Source: Halarchaeum nitratireducens
Lineage (GTDB): Archaea > Halobacteriota > Halobacteria > Halobacteriales > Halobacteriaceae
Reading direction: 5' to 3'
Length of the DNA: 64,000 nt
NCBI RefSeq assembly: GCF_014647155.1
Contig: NZ_BMOQ01000002.1
Coordinates: 248,001-312,000 of the forward strand
The notes under the pieces: generated by a model
Databases searched by the model: none
What the model was told of the DNA's origin: nothing
What the model saw: the letters and a program-made list of their open reading frames with translations, nothing else
Made by a program: the position numbers and the translations under genes
In this document: in pieces, positions 25,783 through 33,303 of the stretch
How positions within the stretch are numbered: the first letter of the stretch is position 1
Layout of the letters: the number at the start of each line of letters is the position of its first letter

Positions 25783-26748
25783 TCAGACGGAGAGCGCGCG
25801 CTCGATGCCCGCGGCGATCCGCGGGGGGTTCGGGAAGTAGAAGTCCTCCATCGAGAGCATCGGCACCTGGGTGTCGAAGCCCGTGACGCGCTCGACCGGA
25901 GCTTCGAGGTACATCAGCGCCTCGTCGTTGATGCGAGCGACGACGTCGCTCCCGACGCCGCCCGTTCGGGGTCCCTCGTGAACGACGACCGCGCGGCCGG
26001 TCTTCTTCACCGACTCGACGACCGCCTCGGTGTCCATCGGCGAGATCGTGCGGAGATCGACGAGTTCGACGTCGGCGTCGACGTTCGCCGCGGCCTCCTC
26101 GGCCATCGGCATCATCGACCCCCACGAGACGAGCGTGACGTCCTCGCCTTCCTCGCGGACCGCGGCCTCGCCGATGGGGACCTCGTAGTCGCCCTCGGGG
26201 ACCTCCTCACGGAAGGAGCGGTAGATCCGTTTCGGCTCCATGAAGAGGACCGGGTCAGGGTCGCGGATCGCCGCGGTGAGGAGCCCCTTCGTGTCGCTCG
26301 GGGTGCTCGGAATGACGACCTTCAGCCCCGGGATGTGGGCGTAGCTGCCCTCCATGCTCTCCGAGTGGTGTTCGAGCGCGCGGACGCCGGCGCCGTAGGG
26401 CATTCGAGCGACCATCGAGGCCGTGAACTCCCCGCGGGTCCGCCAGCGCATCCGACTCGCGTTCGAGACGAGCTGGTCGAACGCGGGCGGCAGGAAGCCG
26501 GAGAACTGGATCTCCGCGACGGGCCGGTAGCCGTACATCGCCAACCCCGTCGCGCCGCCGATGATGGCGATCTCGGAGAGCGGCGTGTCGACGACGCGGT
26601 CGTGTCCGAACTCCTCCAAGAGACCCTCGGTTGCGCGGAAGACGCCGCCGCTCCGGGCGACGTCCTCGCCGAAGACGAGCACGCGCTCGTCGGCCGCCAT
26701 CTCCGTGTGCAGTGCGTCGTTGACCGCCTCTACGATAGTCGCGTTCAT
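25783..26748 (-). CDS. pdhB: 2-oxoacid dehydrogenase E1 beta
   Basis: A 321-residue thiamine-diphosphate enzyme beta chain. Family blocks are VLVFGEDVARSGGVFRATEGL (residues ~23-43), GYRPVAEIQFSGFLPPAFDQL (~74-94) and the C-terminal domain VELVDLRTISPMDTEAVVESVKKTGRAVVVHE. Together with E1 alpha it decarboxylates a 2-oxoacid and transfers the acyl group to E2. Its ATG immediately follows the stop of pdhA (26749), so translational coupling is likely. Confidence 0.93.
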   Translation of the reverse strand: MNATIVEAVNDALHTEMAADERVLVFGEDVARSGGVFRATEGLLEEFGHDRVVDTPLSEIAIIGGATGLAMYGYRPVAEIQFSGFLPPAFDQLVSNASRMRWRTRGEFTASMVARMPYGAGVRALEHHSESMEGSYAHIPGLKVVIPSTPSDTKGLLTAAIRDPDPVLFMEPKRIYRSFREEVPEGDYEVPIGEAAVREEGEDVTLVSWGSMMPMAEEAAANVDADVELVDLRTISPMDTEAVVESVKKTGRAVVVHEGPRTGGVGSDVVARINDEALMYLEAPVERVTGFDTQVPMLSMEDFYFPNPPRIAAGIERALSV

Positions 26749-27915
26749 TTATCCCTTGGGTCGCTGATCGATGTAGTCGTACGCCTCGGGGTGCTCCTCG
26801 AGGAACTGTTCGAACTCGGTGAGCTGACGCCGGAGCTCGGGCGGGAGCTCCTCGTAGACGTGCGCGAACATCTCGGAGACCTCGCGCTCGGAGAAGTCGT
26901 TCGCGGCGGCGAGCGCCGCGTCGAACTCCGCGTTGATCTCCTCGACGATCGCGTCGTGGTCGATGGCCGCCCAGAGCCCCTCGGATTCGAGGAACGACCG
27001 ATAGCGCTCGATGGGATCGTTCTCCTCCCACGCCTGCTCTTCCTCCTCGGTCCGATACCGGTGCGGGTCGTCGGAGGTGGTGTGCGCGTCGAGACGGTAG
27101 GTGACGGACTCGACGAACACCGGTTCGCCCCGCTTCACGCGCTCGCGGGCCTCCATCACGGCGTCGTAGACCGCGAGGACGTCCTGCCCGTCGACGCGGA
27201 TCGCGTCGATGCCGTACGCCAGCGCCTTCTGCGCGATCGTGTTTGCGCCGGTCTGCTCGGAGAACGGCATCGAGATCGCGTACTGATTGTTCTGGCAGAA
27301 GAACAGCGCGGGGACCTCCAGGGCGCCGGCGAGGTTGAGTCCCTCGTGGACGACTCCGGTGCTCGTCGCGCCGTCGCCGAGGTATGCCATCGTGATCTCG
27401 TCCGCGTCCCGGATGTCCATCCCCCACGCGGTGCCGGTGGCGAGCGGCAGGTGTGCCCCGACGGCGATGGCGATCTGGGAGTTGTGTTCCGCGAAGGACT
27501 GCTGGCTCTCCTCGATACCGCGCCAGAAGAGGATCATGTCGCGCATCGGGACGCCGCGCATGAACATCGCCGTCCACGCCCGCCCGAGGTACATCCAGTC
27601 GTCCGGCGCGACGGTGTACGCGCTCCCGACGATGCTGGCTTCCTGGCCGCGCGTCGTCCCGAACGTGCCGAGTTCGCCGCGGCGCTGGATCTTCACCATC
27701 CGGCGGTTGAACACCCGATCGGAGACCATCCATCGGTAGAGGTCCCGAAACGCCTCGTCGTCGAGGTCCGGGATCGACGATTCGTCGTACTCCCCGTCCG
27801 GAGTGACGAGCTGGTGGGTCGGCACCCGCAGGTCGTCCTGCGAGAGGTACTCGACCGGCCCACCGTACGACTCGGGCTCCGGTGGAGTGAGGTCGGTTCG
27901 CTGTCTATCAGTCAT
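26749..27915 (-). CDS. pdhA: 2-oxoacid dehydrogenase E1 alpha
   Basis: A 388-residue alpha chain. The ThDP-binding motif is YLGDGATSTGVVHEGLNLAGAL, followed by VPALFFCQNNQYAIS. The phosphorylation-loop region YRLDAHTTSDDPHRYR is conserved as in branched-chain/pyruvate E1 alpha. First gene of a four-gene run ending in lpdA. Haloarchaea oxidise pyruvate with a ferredoxin enzyme, so the physiological substrate of this complex is probably another 2-oxoacid; that is inferred from general haloarchaeal metabolism. Confidence 0.92.
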   Translation of the reverse strand: MTDRQRTDLTPPEPESYGGPVEYLSQDDLRVPTHQLVTPDGEYDESSIPDLDDEAFRDLYRWMVSDRVFNRRMVKIQRRGELGTFGTTRGQEASIVGSAYTVAPDDWMYLGRAWTAMFMRGVPMRDMILFWRGIEESQQSFAEHNSQIAIAVGAHLPLATGTAWGMDIRDADEITMAYLGDGATSTGVVHEGLNLAGALEVPALFFCQNNQYAISMPFSEQTGANTIAQKALAYGIDAIRVDGQDVLAVYDAVMEARERVKRGEPVFVESVTYRLDAHTTSDDPHRYRTEEEEQAWEENDPIERYRSFLESEGLWAAIDHDAIVEEINAEFDAALAAANDFSEREVSEMFAHVYEELPPELRRQLTEFEQFLEEHPEAYDYIDQRPKG

Positions 27916-27998
27916 TCGACAGCCGGTAGGTTGTGAGTAAGTCGTATTAAAATCGTGGGGTATTCGAGGGGCCCGAGGCGTCGGCGCCGCGCGCGAAT

Positions 27999-28017
27999 AC
28001 CTTCACGAAGGTTTATG
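27999..28017 (+). promoter_or_regulatory. Palindrome and TATA upstream of the amidohydrolase
   Basis: ACCTTC-AC-GAAGGT (27999-28012), a perfect 6-bp inverted repeat, runs directly into a TTTATG TATA-like box (28012-28017). The amidohydrolase ATG is at 28073. The overlap with the BRE/TATA region suggests a repressor or activator site. Confidence 0.45.
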
Positions 28018-28072
28018 ATGTACTGTCGGCTACAGACGCAGTGGTACTACGACATATGACGGTGAGACACAG

Positions 28073-29161
28073 ATGATCGATCCGGCCGAGCACCTCGTCG
28101 TCGACTGCGACTGGCATTACGCGGACACCTTCGATCAGATCGCCCCCTACATGCCGGAGCCGTGGAAGACGAAGTTTCAGAACAGCGGCTGGGACAGCAC
28201 GGGCGTGAATCAGGGGTTGAGCGCGTTCTTCCCGACGTCGACCGGGAACCGATCGAACTACGGGAAGATCGACCGGGAGTTCTCGGACTACCCGCAGGGC
28301 GGCGACGAGAAGGCGGACGTTATCGAGGGGATGGAGTTCCTCGACATCGACGCGACCCTCCAGATCTCGCACCTCATCTTGGCCATGGGCGGTGTCACGG
28401 CCGACGATCGGCGCGTCGAGTCGTTCATCAAGGGGTACATCGACTACATGCTCGCTGAGGTGCTCGACCCCGCCGAGGGCATCTACGGGCTCGCCCCGCT
28501 CCCCTACCACGACATCGACGCGTCGATGGACGTCCTCGATCGGATCGAGGACGAGCGGGCGTTCAAGGGCGTCGTCATGGTCACGGCGGGCGCCAGTCCG
28601 CCGCTCGGGAACCGCAAGTACGACCCGATCTACGAGCGCTGTGAGGCCCTCGGGCTCCCCGTCGTCTACCACACCGGCGGCTCCGGCCTCGACGACTACG
28701 TCCGGGCGGGCTACGAAGAGATGATCGAGACGCACACGCTGGGGTTCCTCGAATCGAATATGTCCCAGATCGTCAGCGTCGCCTGTCAGGGGGTCCCGGA
28801 GAAGTTCCCGGACCTCGACATCGTCTTCATGGAGTCGGGCGTCACCTATCTCCCCGGCCTCATCAGTCGCCTCGACGAGGAGTACCTCAAGCGCGCCGAG
28901 GAGGCGCCGCTCCTCGACGCGCCGCCCGGGGACTACATCAGCGACTTCTACTTCGGCACCCAGCCCCTAGAGGAGTCCGCGCGCCCCGATCTCCTCGAGA
29001 TCTGTTTCGACATGCTCGGGACGGAGCACCTCCTCTACGCCTCCGACTACCCGCACTGGGACTACGACAGTCCGAACATCATCACGGACCTCCCGATGCT
29101 GGACGACGAGCAGCGAAAGGACATCCTCGGGCGGAACGCCTCGGAGGTGTTCGGCCTGTGA
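28073..29161 (+). CDS. Amidohydrolase-2 family protein
   Basis: A 362-residue TIM-barrel metal enzyme of the PF04909 type, which includes aromatic-acid decarboxylases and hydrolases. Apparent metal or active-site positions are DCDWH at residues 11-15, VYHTGG (~202-207), VFMESG (~246) and the terminal ASDYPHWDYD, whose Asp is the usual catalytic base. The His normally found on strand 6 is replaced by Glu in MESG, as in some subfamilies. Its stop overlaps the start of a Rieske ferredoxin gene (GTGA). A role in aromatic ring degradation is inferred from context; substrate unknown. Confidence 0.82.
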   Translation: MIDPAEHLVVDCDWHYADTFDQIAPYMPEPWKTKFQNSGWDSTGVNQGLSAFFPTSTGNRSNYGKIDREFSDYPQGGDEKADVIEGMEFLDIDATLQISHLILAMGGVTADDRRVESFIKGYIDYMLAEVLDPAEGIYGLAPLPYHDIDASMDVLDRIEDERAFKGVVMVTAGASPPLGNRKYDPIYERCEALGLPVVYHTGGSGLDDYVRAGYEEMIETHTLGFLESNMSQIVSVACQGVPEKFPDLDIVFMESGVTYLPGLISRLDEEYLKRAEEAPLLDAPPGDYISDFYFGTQPLEESARPDLLEICFDMLGTEHLLYASDYPHWDYDSPNIITDLPMLDDEQRKDILGRNASEVFGL

Positions 29162-29529
29162 GCGACGGCGAGATCGAGGTCGGCGCGGCGGACGCGTTCG
29201 CGGACGGCGACGTGGAGATCATCGAGGTCGGTCGCGTCGAGGTCGGCGTCATCAAGGCCGACGGCGAGTTCTACGCCCTCCGCAATCAGTGTCCGCACGA
29301 CGGCGGCCCGGCCTGCGAGGGGCCCGTGGAGAAACGCCTCGTCGGCGAGTGGGGCGGCCCCGGAGAGCGCGTCGAGCAGCGCTACGGCGACGACTCCATC
29401 GTCTCCTGCCCGTGGCACGGGTGGTCGTTCTACCTCGAAACGGGCGAACACATCGGCGACGACAGCTACGTCGTCCCGTCGTACGACGTGGTCGTCCGGG
29501 ACGGCGTCGTCTACGTGCAAACCGACTGA
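29158..29529 (+). CDS. Rieske [2Fe-2S] ferredoxin-like protein
   Basis: A 123-residue soluble protein with both Rieske ligand pairs: Cys-x-His in NQCPHDGGP (near residues 44-52) and Cys-x2-His in SCPWHGWSF (near 85-93). The 36 residues between the two pairs are about twice the normal spacing and contain an extra charged loop. Such ferredoxins usually feed electrons to ring-hydroxylating oxygenases, but no oxygenase alpha subunit is nearby. GTG start overlapping the amidohydrolase stop by 4 bp, so the two are cotranslated. Confidence 0.85.
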   Translation: MSDGEIEVGAADAFADGDVEIIEVGRVEVGVIKADGEFYALRNQCPHDGGPACEGPVEKRLVGEWGGPGERVEQRYGDDSIVSCPWHGWSFYLETGEHIGDDSYVVPSYDVVVRDGVVYVQTD

Positions 29530-29592
29530 CGGGAGCGCGCCGCGACCCGGAGGCGAAAGCTTATTATAAATCGGTAAGTATCGTCGGGTACG

Positions 29593-30606
29593 ATGCCTCG
29601 ATACAACAGGCGCGACTACCTCAAGGCGGCCGGAATCGCGGGCGCCGCTGGCCTCACCGGCTTCGCCGGGTGTACGGGTGGCGGCGGTGGCGGCGGCGGA
29701 ACGCCGACGATCAACTTCAACTACGTCGTTCCCATCGAGAACGCGGCGTCGCTGCTCGCCGTCCCGGAGATCCGCGAGAACCTCGAGAACGCCGGTTCGG
29801 CCTACGAGCTCAACGTCACGCGGAACTCCGGGACGCCGACCTCGCTGAACCAGATGGCGGCGGGGAGCGCGGACGTCGTGATGACGTCCACGGTGAGCTT
29901 CGCGTCCGCGGTCAACCAGAGCGCGGTCCCCGAGGGGCTCTCCGTCGTCGGCGTCGACTTCTGGGACGCGGCCCCCGAGAACTACGACGTGTCGGTCTTC
30001 GCCGCGCCGGACTCGGGGATCACGTCGATCTCGGATCTCGAAGGGAAGACGGTCGCCGTCAACGCGCTCGGGACCGGTGTCCACTCCGTCTACGTCAAGG
30101 GCCTCCGGAGCGCCGGTCTCAGCCGCGACGACGTCGAGTTCGTCGAGATGGGGTTCCCGACGTACACCTCGGCGCTCAACGAGGGGAAGATCGACGCCGG
30201 CATCTACCCCGCGCTCTTCGCCGTCGGCGCCCGATCGGAGGGGTTCAACCGCGTCTTCGGCTCCGCCGACGTCTGGTCGCAGCAGTACCCCTTCACGTAC
30301 GCGACCGCCTCGAAGCGCGCCCTCAACAACAAGCCGGACGCCATGGCCGCGTGGGCGGAGGACTACGCCGGCCTCTTCGACTACGTGCGCAACAACCGGA
30401 GCGAGGCCGCGAGCGCGGCGGCGAGTCACTTCGAGCTTCCCGCGTCGACCGTCGAGTCGTACTTCTTCACGGAGAACGACTACCACCGCGATCTCACCGT
30501 CGATCAGGACGCACTCCAATTCATCATCGACGACCTCGTCGAACTCGACTTCATCGACGAGTCCTTCGACGTCACGGAGCACTCCACGAACGAGTTCCAG
30601 AACTGA
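29593..30606 (+). CDS. ABC substrate-binding protein (NitT/TauT/SsuA type), Tat lipoprotein
   Basis: A 337-residue binding protein. The signal has a twin-Arg (RRDYLKAAG), a hydrophobic core and lipobox FAGC followed by a Gly-rich tether, the usual haloarchaeal Tat lipoprotein layout. The mature part has the SsuA/TauA pattern, such as GSADVVMTSTVSFASAV and ISDLEGKTVAVNALGTG. A leaderless promoter is likely: TATA TTATTATAAA lies at 29558-29567. The partner permeases and ATPase are encoded convergently at 30700-33042. Ligand unknown; an aromatic acid or its ester would fit the context. Confidence 0.85.
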   Translation: MPRYNRRDYLKAAGIAGAAGLTGFAGCTGGGGGGGGTPTINFNYVVPIENAASLLAVPEIRENLENAGSAYELNVTRNSGTPTSLNQMAAGSADVVMTSTVSFASAVNQSAVPEGLSVVGVDFWDAAPENYDVSVFAAPDSGITSISDLEGKTVAVNALGTGVHSVYVKGLRSAGLSRDDVEFVEMGFPTYTSALNEGKIDAGIYPALFAVGARSEGFNRVFGSADVWSQQYPFTYATASKRALNNKPDAMAAWAEDYAGLFDYVRNNRSEAASAAASHFELPASTVESYFFTENDYHRDLTVDQDALQFIIDDLVELDFIDESFDVTEHSTNEFQN

Positions 30607-30699
30607 GACCGCGCGGCCGCCGCTCTTTCTCCTCGGACGACGCGATCGATCGGACGACGCGCCGCTACGACCGTCGGCGAAGCGAAAAAGGCGAGTCGC

Positions 30700-31476
30700 T
30701 CAGGTCCAGTCGAGGAGACGGGTCCGAGCGGCGCGCAGGAGCCGATCGAGCACGAGACCGATGGCGATGATCGCGAAGATCACGGCGTACGTCTGCGCGG
30801 AGTTGAAGCCGCGGACGCCGGCGATTTCGAGCGCGCCCAGCCCGCCGCCGCCCGCGACCATCTCGAAGACGAACGTGATGATGAGCGCGATGGGCGTGGC
30901 GATCTGCAGGCCCGTGAAGATCCCGGGCGACGCCGCGGGGAGGATGACGCGCCACAGCAGGCGGCGATCGCCCGTGCCCATCATCCGCGCCGAGCGGATG
31001 AGGTTCCGATCGACCTGCCGGGTGGCGTCGCGGGCGTTGACCGCGACCGGCCAGAACGTCCCGACGACCACCATGATGATCTTCGAGACGTCGCCGATCC
31101 CGAACCAGAGCATGAACACCGGAACGAGCGAGATGACCGGCACCGGGTAGCCGATCTTGATGATCGGGTCGAAGAACCACTCGAAGAGCGCGTTTCGCGC
31201 GCAGAGGATCCCGATGACGACGCCGGCGACGGCGGCGCCCGCGAGCCCGACGAACGCCCGCATGAGCGTCAGGTACGCGGCGTGGATCATCTGCCCCGAG
31301 GACACCAGCAGCACGAACTCGTCGATCACGACGGAGAGCTGGGGGAGGAAGTACGGATAGATCAGGCCCATCCGCGTCACGACCTCCCAGAGGACGAGGA
31401 GGAGGACGAGCGAGTAGATCGACTTGAGCGAGTCGACGACCGAAGACGCGTCGAGCGAGCGCACGTCTACGTCCAT
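30700..31476 (-). CDS. ABC permease (NitT/TauT type) 1
   Basis: A 258-residue permease with about six membrane helices and the EAA-type cytoplasmic loop DRRLLWRVILPAASPGIFTGLQ (about residues 165-186) that contacts the ATPase. It overlaps the second permease gene by 10 bp and is last in an ATPase-permease-permease run. The two permeases are clearly related (both carry a NLIRSARMMGT segment), which suggests a heterodimeric channel. Confidence 0.88.
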   Translation of the reverse strand: MDVDVRSLDASSVVDSLKSIYSLVLLLVLWEVVTRMGLIYPYFLPQLSVVIDEFVLLVSSGQMIHAAYLTLMRAFVGLAGAAVAGVVIGILCARNALFEWFFDPIIKIGYPVPVISLVPVFMLWFGIGDVSKIIMVVVGTFWPVAVNARDATRQVDRNLIRSARMMGTGDRRLLWRVILPAASPGIFTGLQIATPIALIITFVFEMVAGGGGLGALEIAGVRGFNSAQTYAVIFAIIAIGLVLDRLLRAARTRLLDWT

Positions 31477-32258
31477 ACTAACACCCGTTCACGGATCTGT
31501 TCGAACCCGTAGACAGCGGTGTACGCCACCGCGGAGATGATGACGATCGTGGCGAACATCGCGGGGTAGCGGCCGATCGATCCGGCGTCGCGGATGAGGC
31601 GACCCATGCCCTGCTCGGAGGCGATCAGCTCCGCGCTGATGAGCGAGATGAAGGCGAAGGGAATCGCCTGCCGGATCCCGGTCAGGATCTCCGGAATCGT
31701 CGCCGGGATGACGACCTTCCAGAACAGCCGGCGGTCGCTCGTCCCCATCATCCGCGCCGAGCGGATGAGGTTCTGATCGACGTTCTCCGCGGCGTTGTTC
31801 GCGTTCATCACGATCGGGAGGAGACACGCGAGGAAGACGATGAGGACCGCCGTCTTCGTCCCGATCCCGAGCCAGAGGAGCGCGAGCGGGACGAGCGCGG
31901 TCTTCGGGAGCGGGTAGATGAGCGAGAGGAAGACGTCGAAGAAGTCCTCTACGGCGTCCGATTGGGACATCCCGATCCCGAGGAGCACGCCGACCGCGAT
32001 GCTGAGCCCCAGGCCGACGCCGACGCGGAGCAGCGAGACGGCGAGGTGCGGGATCACCTCGCCGGTGGCGAAGAGGTCGACGGTCGCCGCGGCGACCGCG
32101 GTCGGCGGAGGGAGCACCGACTCCGAGACCGCGCGCCCGCTCGCGACCTCCCAGCCGACCACTAAGACGAGCAGCGGGATCCAATCGAAGAGGAACTTCG
32201 CGACGCCCGCGAACGGGTCGGGGAGTCGATCGGGAGTCCAGAGGTCGTGGGTCGCCAC
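31467..32258 (-). CDS. ABC permease (NitT/TauT type) 2
   Basis: A 263-residue paralogue of the downstream permease, with six predicted TM segments and the EAA loop DRRLFWKVVIPATIPEILTGIR. GTG start at 32258, only 1 bp after the ATPase stop (TAA at 32260). Two distinct permeases rather than a homodimer is less usual for SsuC/TauC-type systems. It likely pairs with permease 1 and the binding protein at 29593. Confidence 0.88.
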   Translation of the reverse strand: MATHDLWTPDRLPDPFAGVAKFLFDWIPLLVLVVGWEVASGRAVSESVLPPPTAVAAATVDLFATGEVIPHLAVSLLRVGVGLGLSIAVGVLLGIGMSQSDAVEDFFDVFLSLIYPLPKTALVPLALLWLGIGTKTAVLIVFLACLLPIVMNANNAAENVDQNLIRSARMMGTSDRRLFWKVVIPATIPEILTGIRQAIPFAFISLISAELIASEQGMGRLIRDAGSIGRYPAMFATIVIISAVAYTAVYGFEQIRERVLVWT

Positions 32259-32259
32259 G

Positions 32260-33042
32260 TTACGGTTGCACCTCCGATTTCGTCTCCTCGCGGAGGGAGC
32301 GCCAGACCTCGTTTTTCTTCCGGGTGAACTCCTCGGAGGTGACGATGTCCTCGCGCGGGCGCGAACGATCGAGGTCGACCTCGGTCACGGTCTTCTTCGT
32401 CCCGGGATGGCGGGTCATGATCATCACGCGTTCGGAGAGGTAGACGGCCTCCTCAACGTCGTGCGTGATGAAGACGACCGTCTTATCGAGGTCGCCCCAG
32501 ATGTCGATGAGCTGGTCTTGGAGCGTCTCGCGGAGCGGCTGATCGAGCGCCCCGAAGGGCTCGTCCATCAGCAGGATCTTCGGGTCGTAGGCGAGCGTTC
32601 GCGCCAGCGCGACGCGCTGTTTCATCCCGCCGGAGAGCTCCTTCGGGTACTTGTTCTCGAACCCGGAGAGGTCCATCATGTCGATGAAGCGCTGCGCCGT
32701 CGCGTCCGCCTCCTCGTCCGGAACGCCGGCCTCTTCGAGACCGTAGAGGACGTTCTCCTTCACCGTCCGCCACGGGAAGAGCGCGTAGTCCTGGAAGACG
32801 ACACCGCGGTCGGTCCCCGGCCCGTCGATGGGCGTGCCGTCGACCGAGACGGTCCCGTTCGTGATGTCGAGGAACCCCGCGATGATGTAGAGGAGCGTGC
32901 TCTTCCCGCAACCGCTGGGGCCGACGACGCTGGTGAACTCGCCGCCGTCGATGTCGAAGGAGAGGTCGTCGATGGCCTTCGTGCGTTCGGATCCCTCGCC
33001 GTACACCTTCTCGAGGTGTGAGATGCCGATGCGCCCGTCCAT
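32260..33042 (-). CDS. ABC ATPase (NitT/TauT type)
   Basis: A 260-residue ATP-binding subunit. Walker A VGPSGCGKST, signature LSGGMKQRVALAR, Walker B LLMDEPFGALD and the H-loop HDVEEA are all present. It belongs to the nitrate/sulfonate/taurine group. It leads the ATPase-permease-permease run. Upstream a TATA-like stretch (33212-33220, reading left) lies about 170 bp from the ATG, so the transcript could have a leader. Energises uptake with the two permeases downstream. Confidence 0.9.
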   Translation of the reverse strand: MDGRIGISHLEKVYGEGSERTKAIDDLSFDIDGGEFTSVVGPSGCGKSTLLYIIAGFLDITNGTVSVDGTPIDGPGTDRGVVFQDYALFPWRTVKENVLYGLEEAGVPDEEADATAQRFIDMMDLSGFENKYPKELSGGMKQRVALARTLAYDPKILLMDEPFGALDQPLRETLQDQLIDIWGDLDKTVVFITHDVEEAVYLSERVMIMTRHPGTKKTVTEVDLDRSRPREDIVTSEEFTRKKNEVWRSLREETKSEVQP

Positions 33043-33303
33043 CTCACCGGCCCCCGGGGGTGATCGGTTCGGTCGCGTTCGCGGGCGTGGCCGCCCGGCC
33101 TCGGCCGTCCGCGGTGCGACGGGTCGCGTCCTCGATAGCGGGCGGTCGCTGCAGGGGGACCCTACAGACGACCCTCGTACTCTCTAGCACAGTAGCGACA
33201 TACATCAGCGGGGGTATAAAATTTGTTCACTATTGTCAGCCACGTTTCGGCGAGAGCGGGGCGATGACGGCGGCAGGGCGGCGGCATCGGCGACGCGCCC
33301 GCG

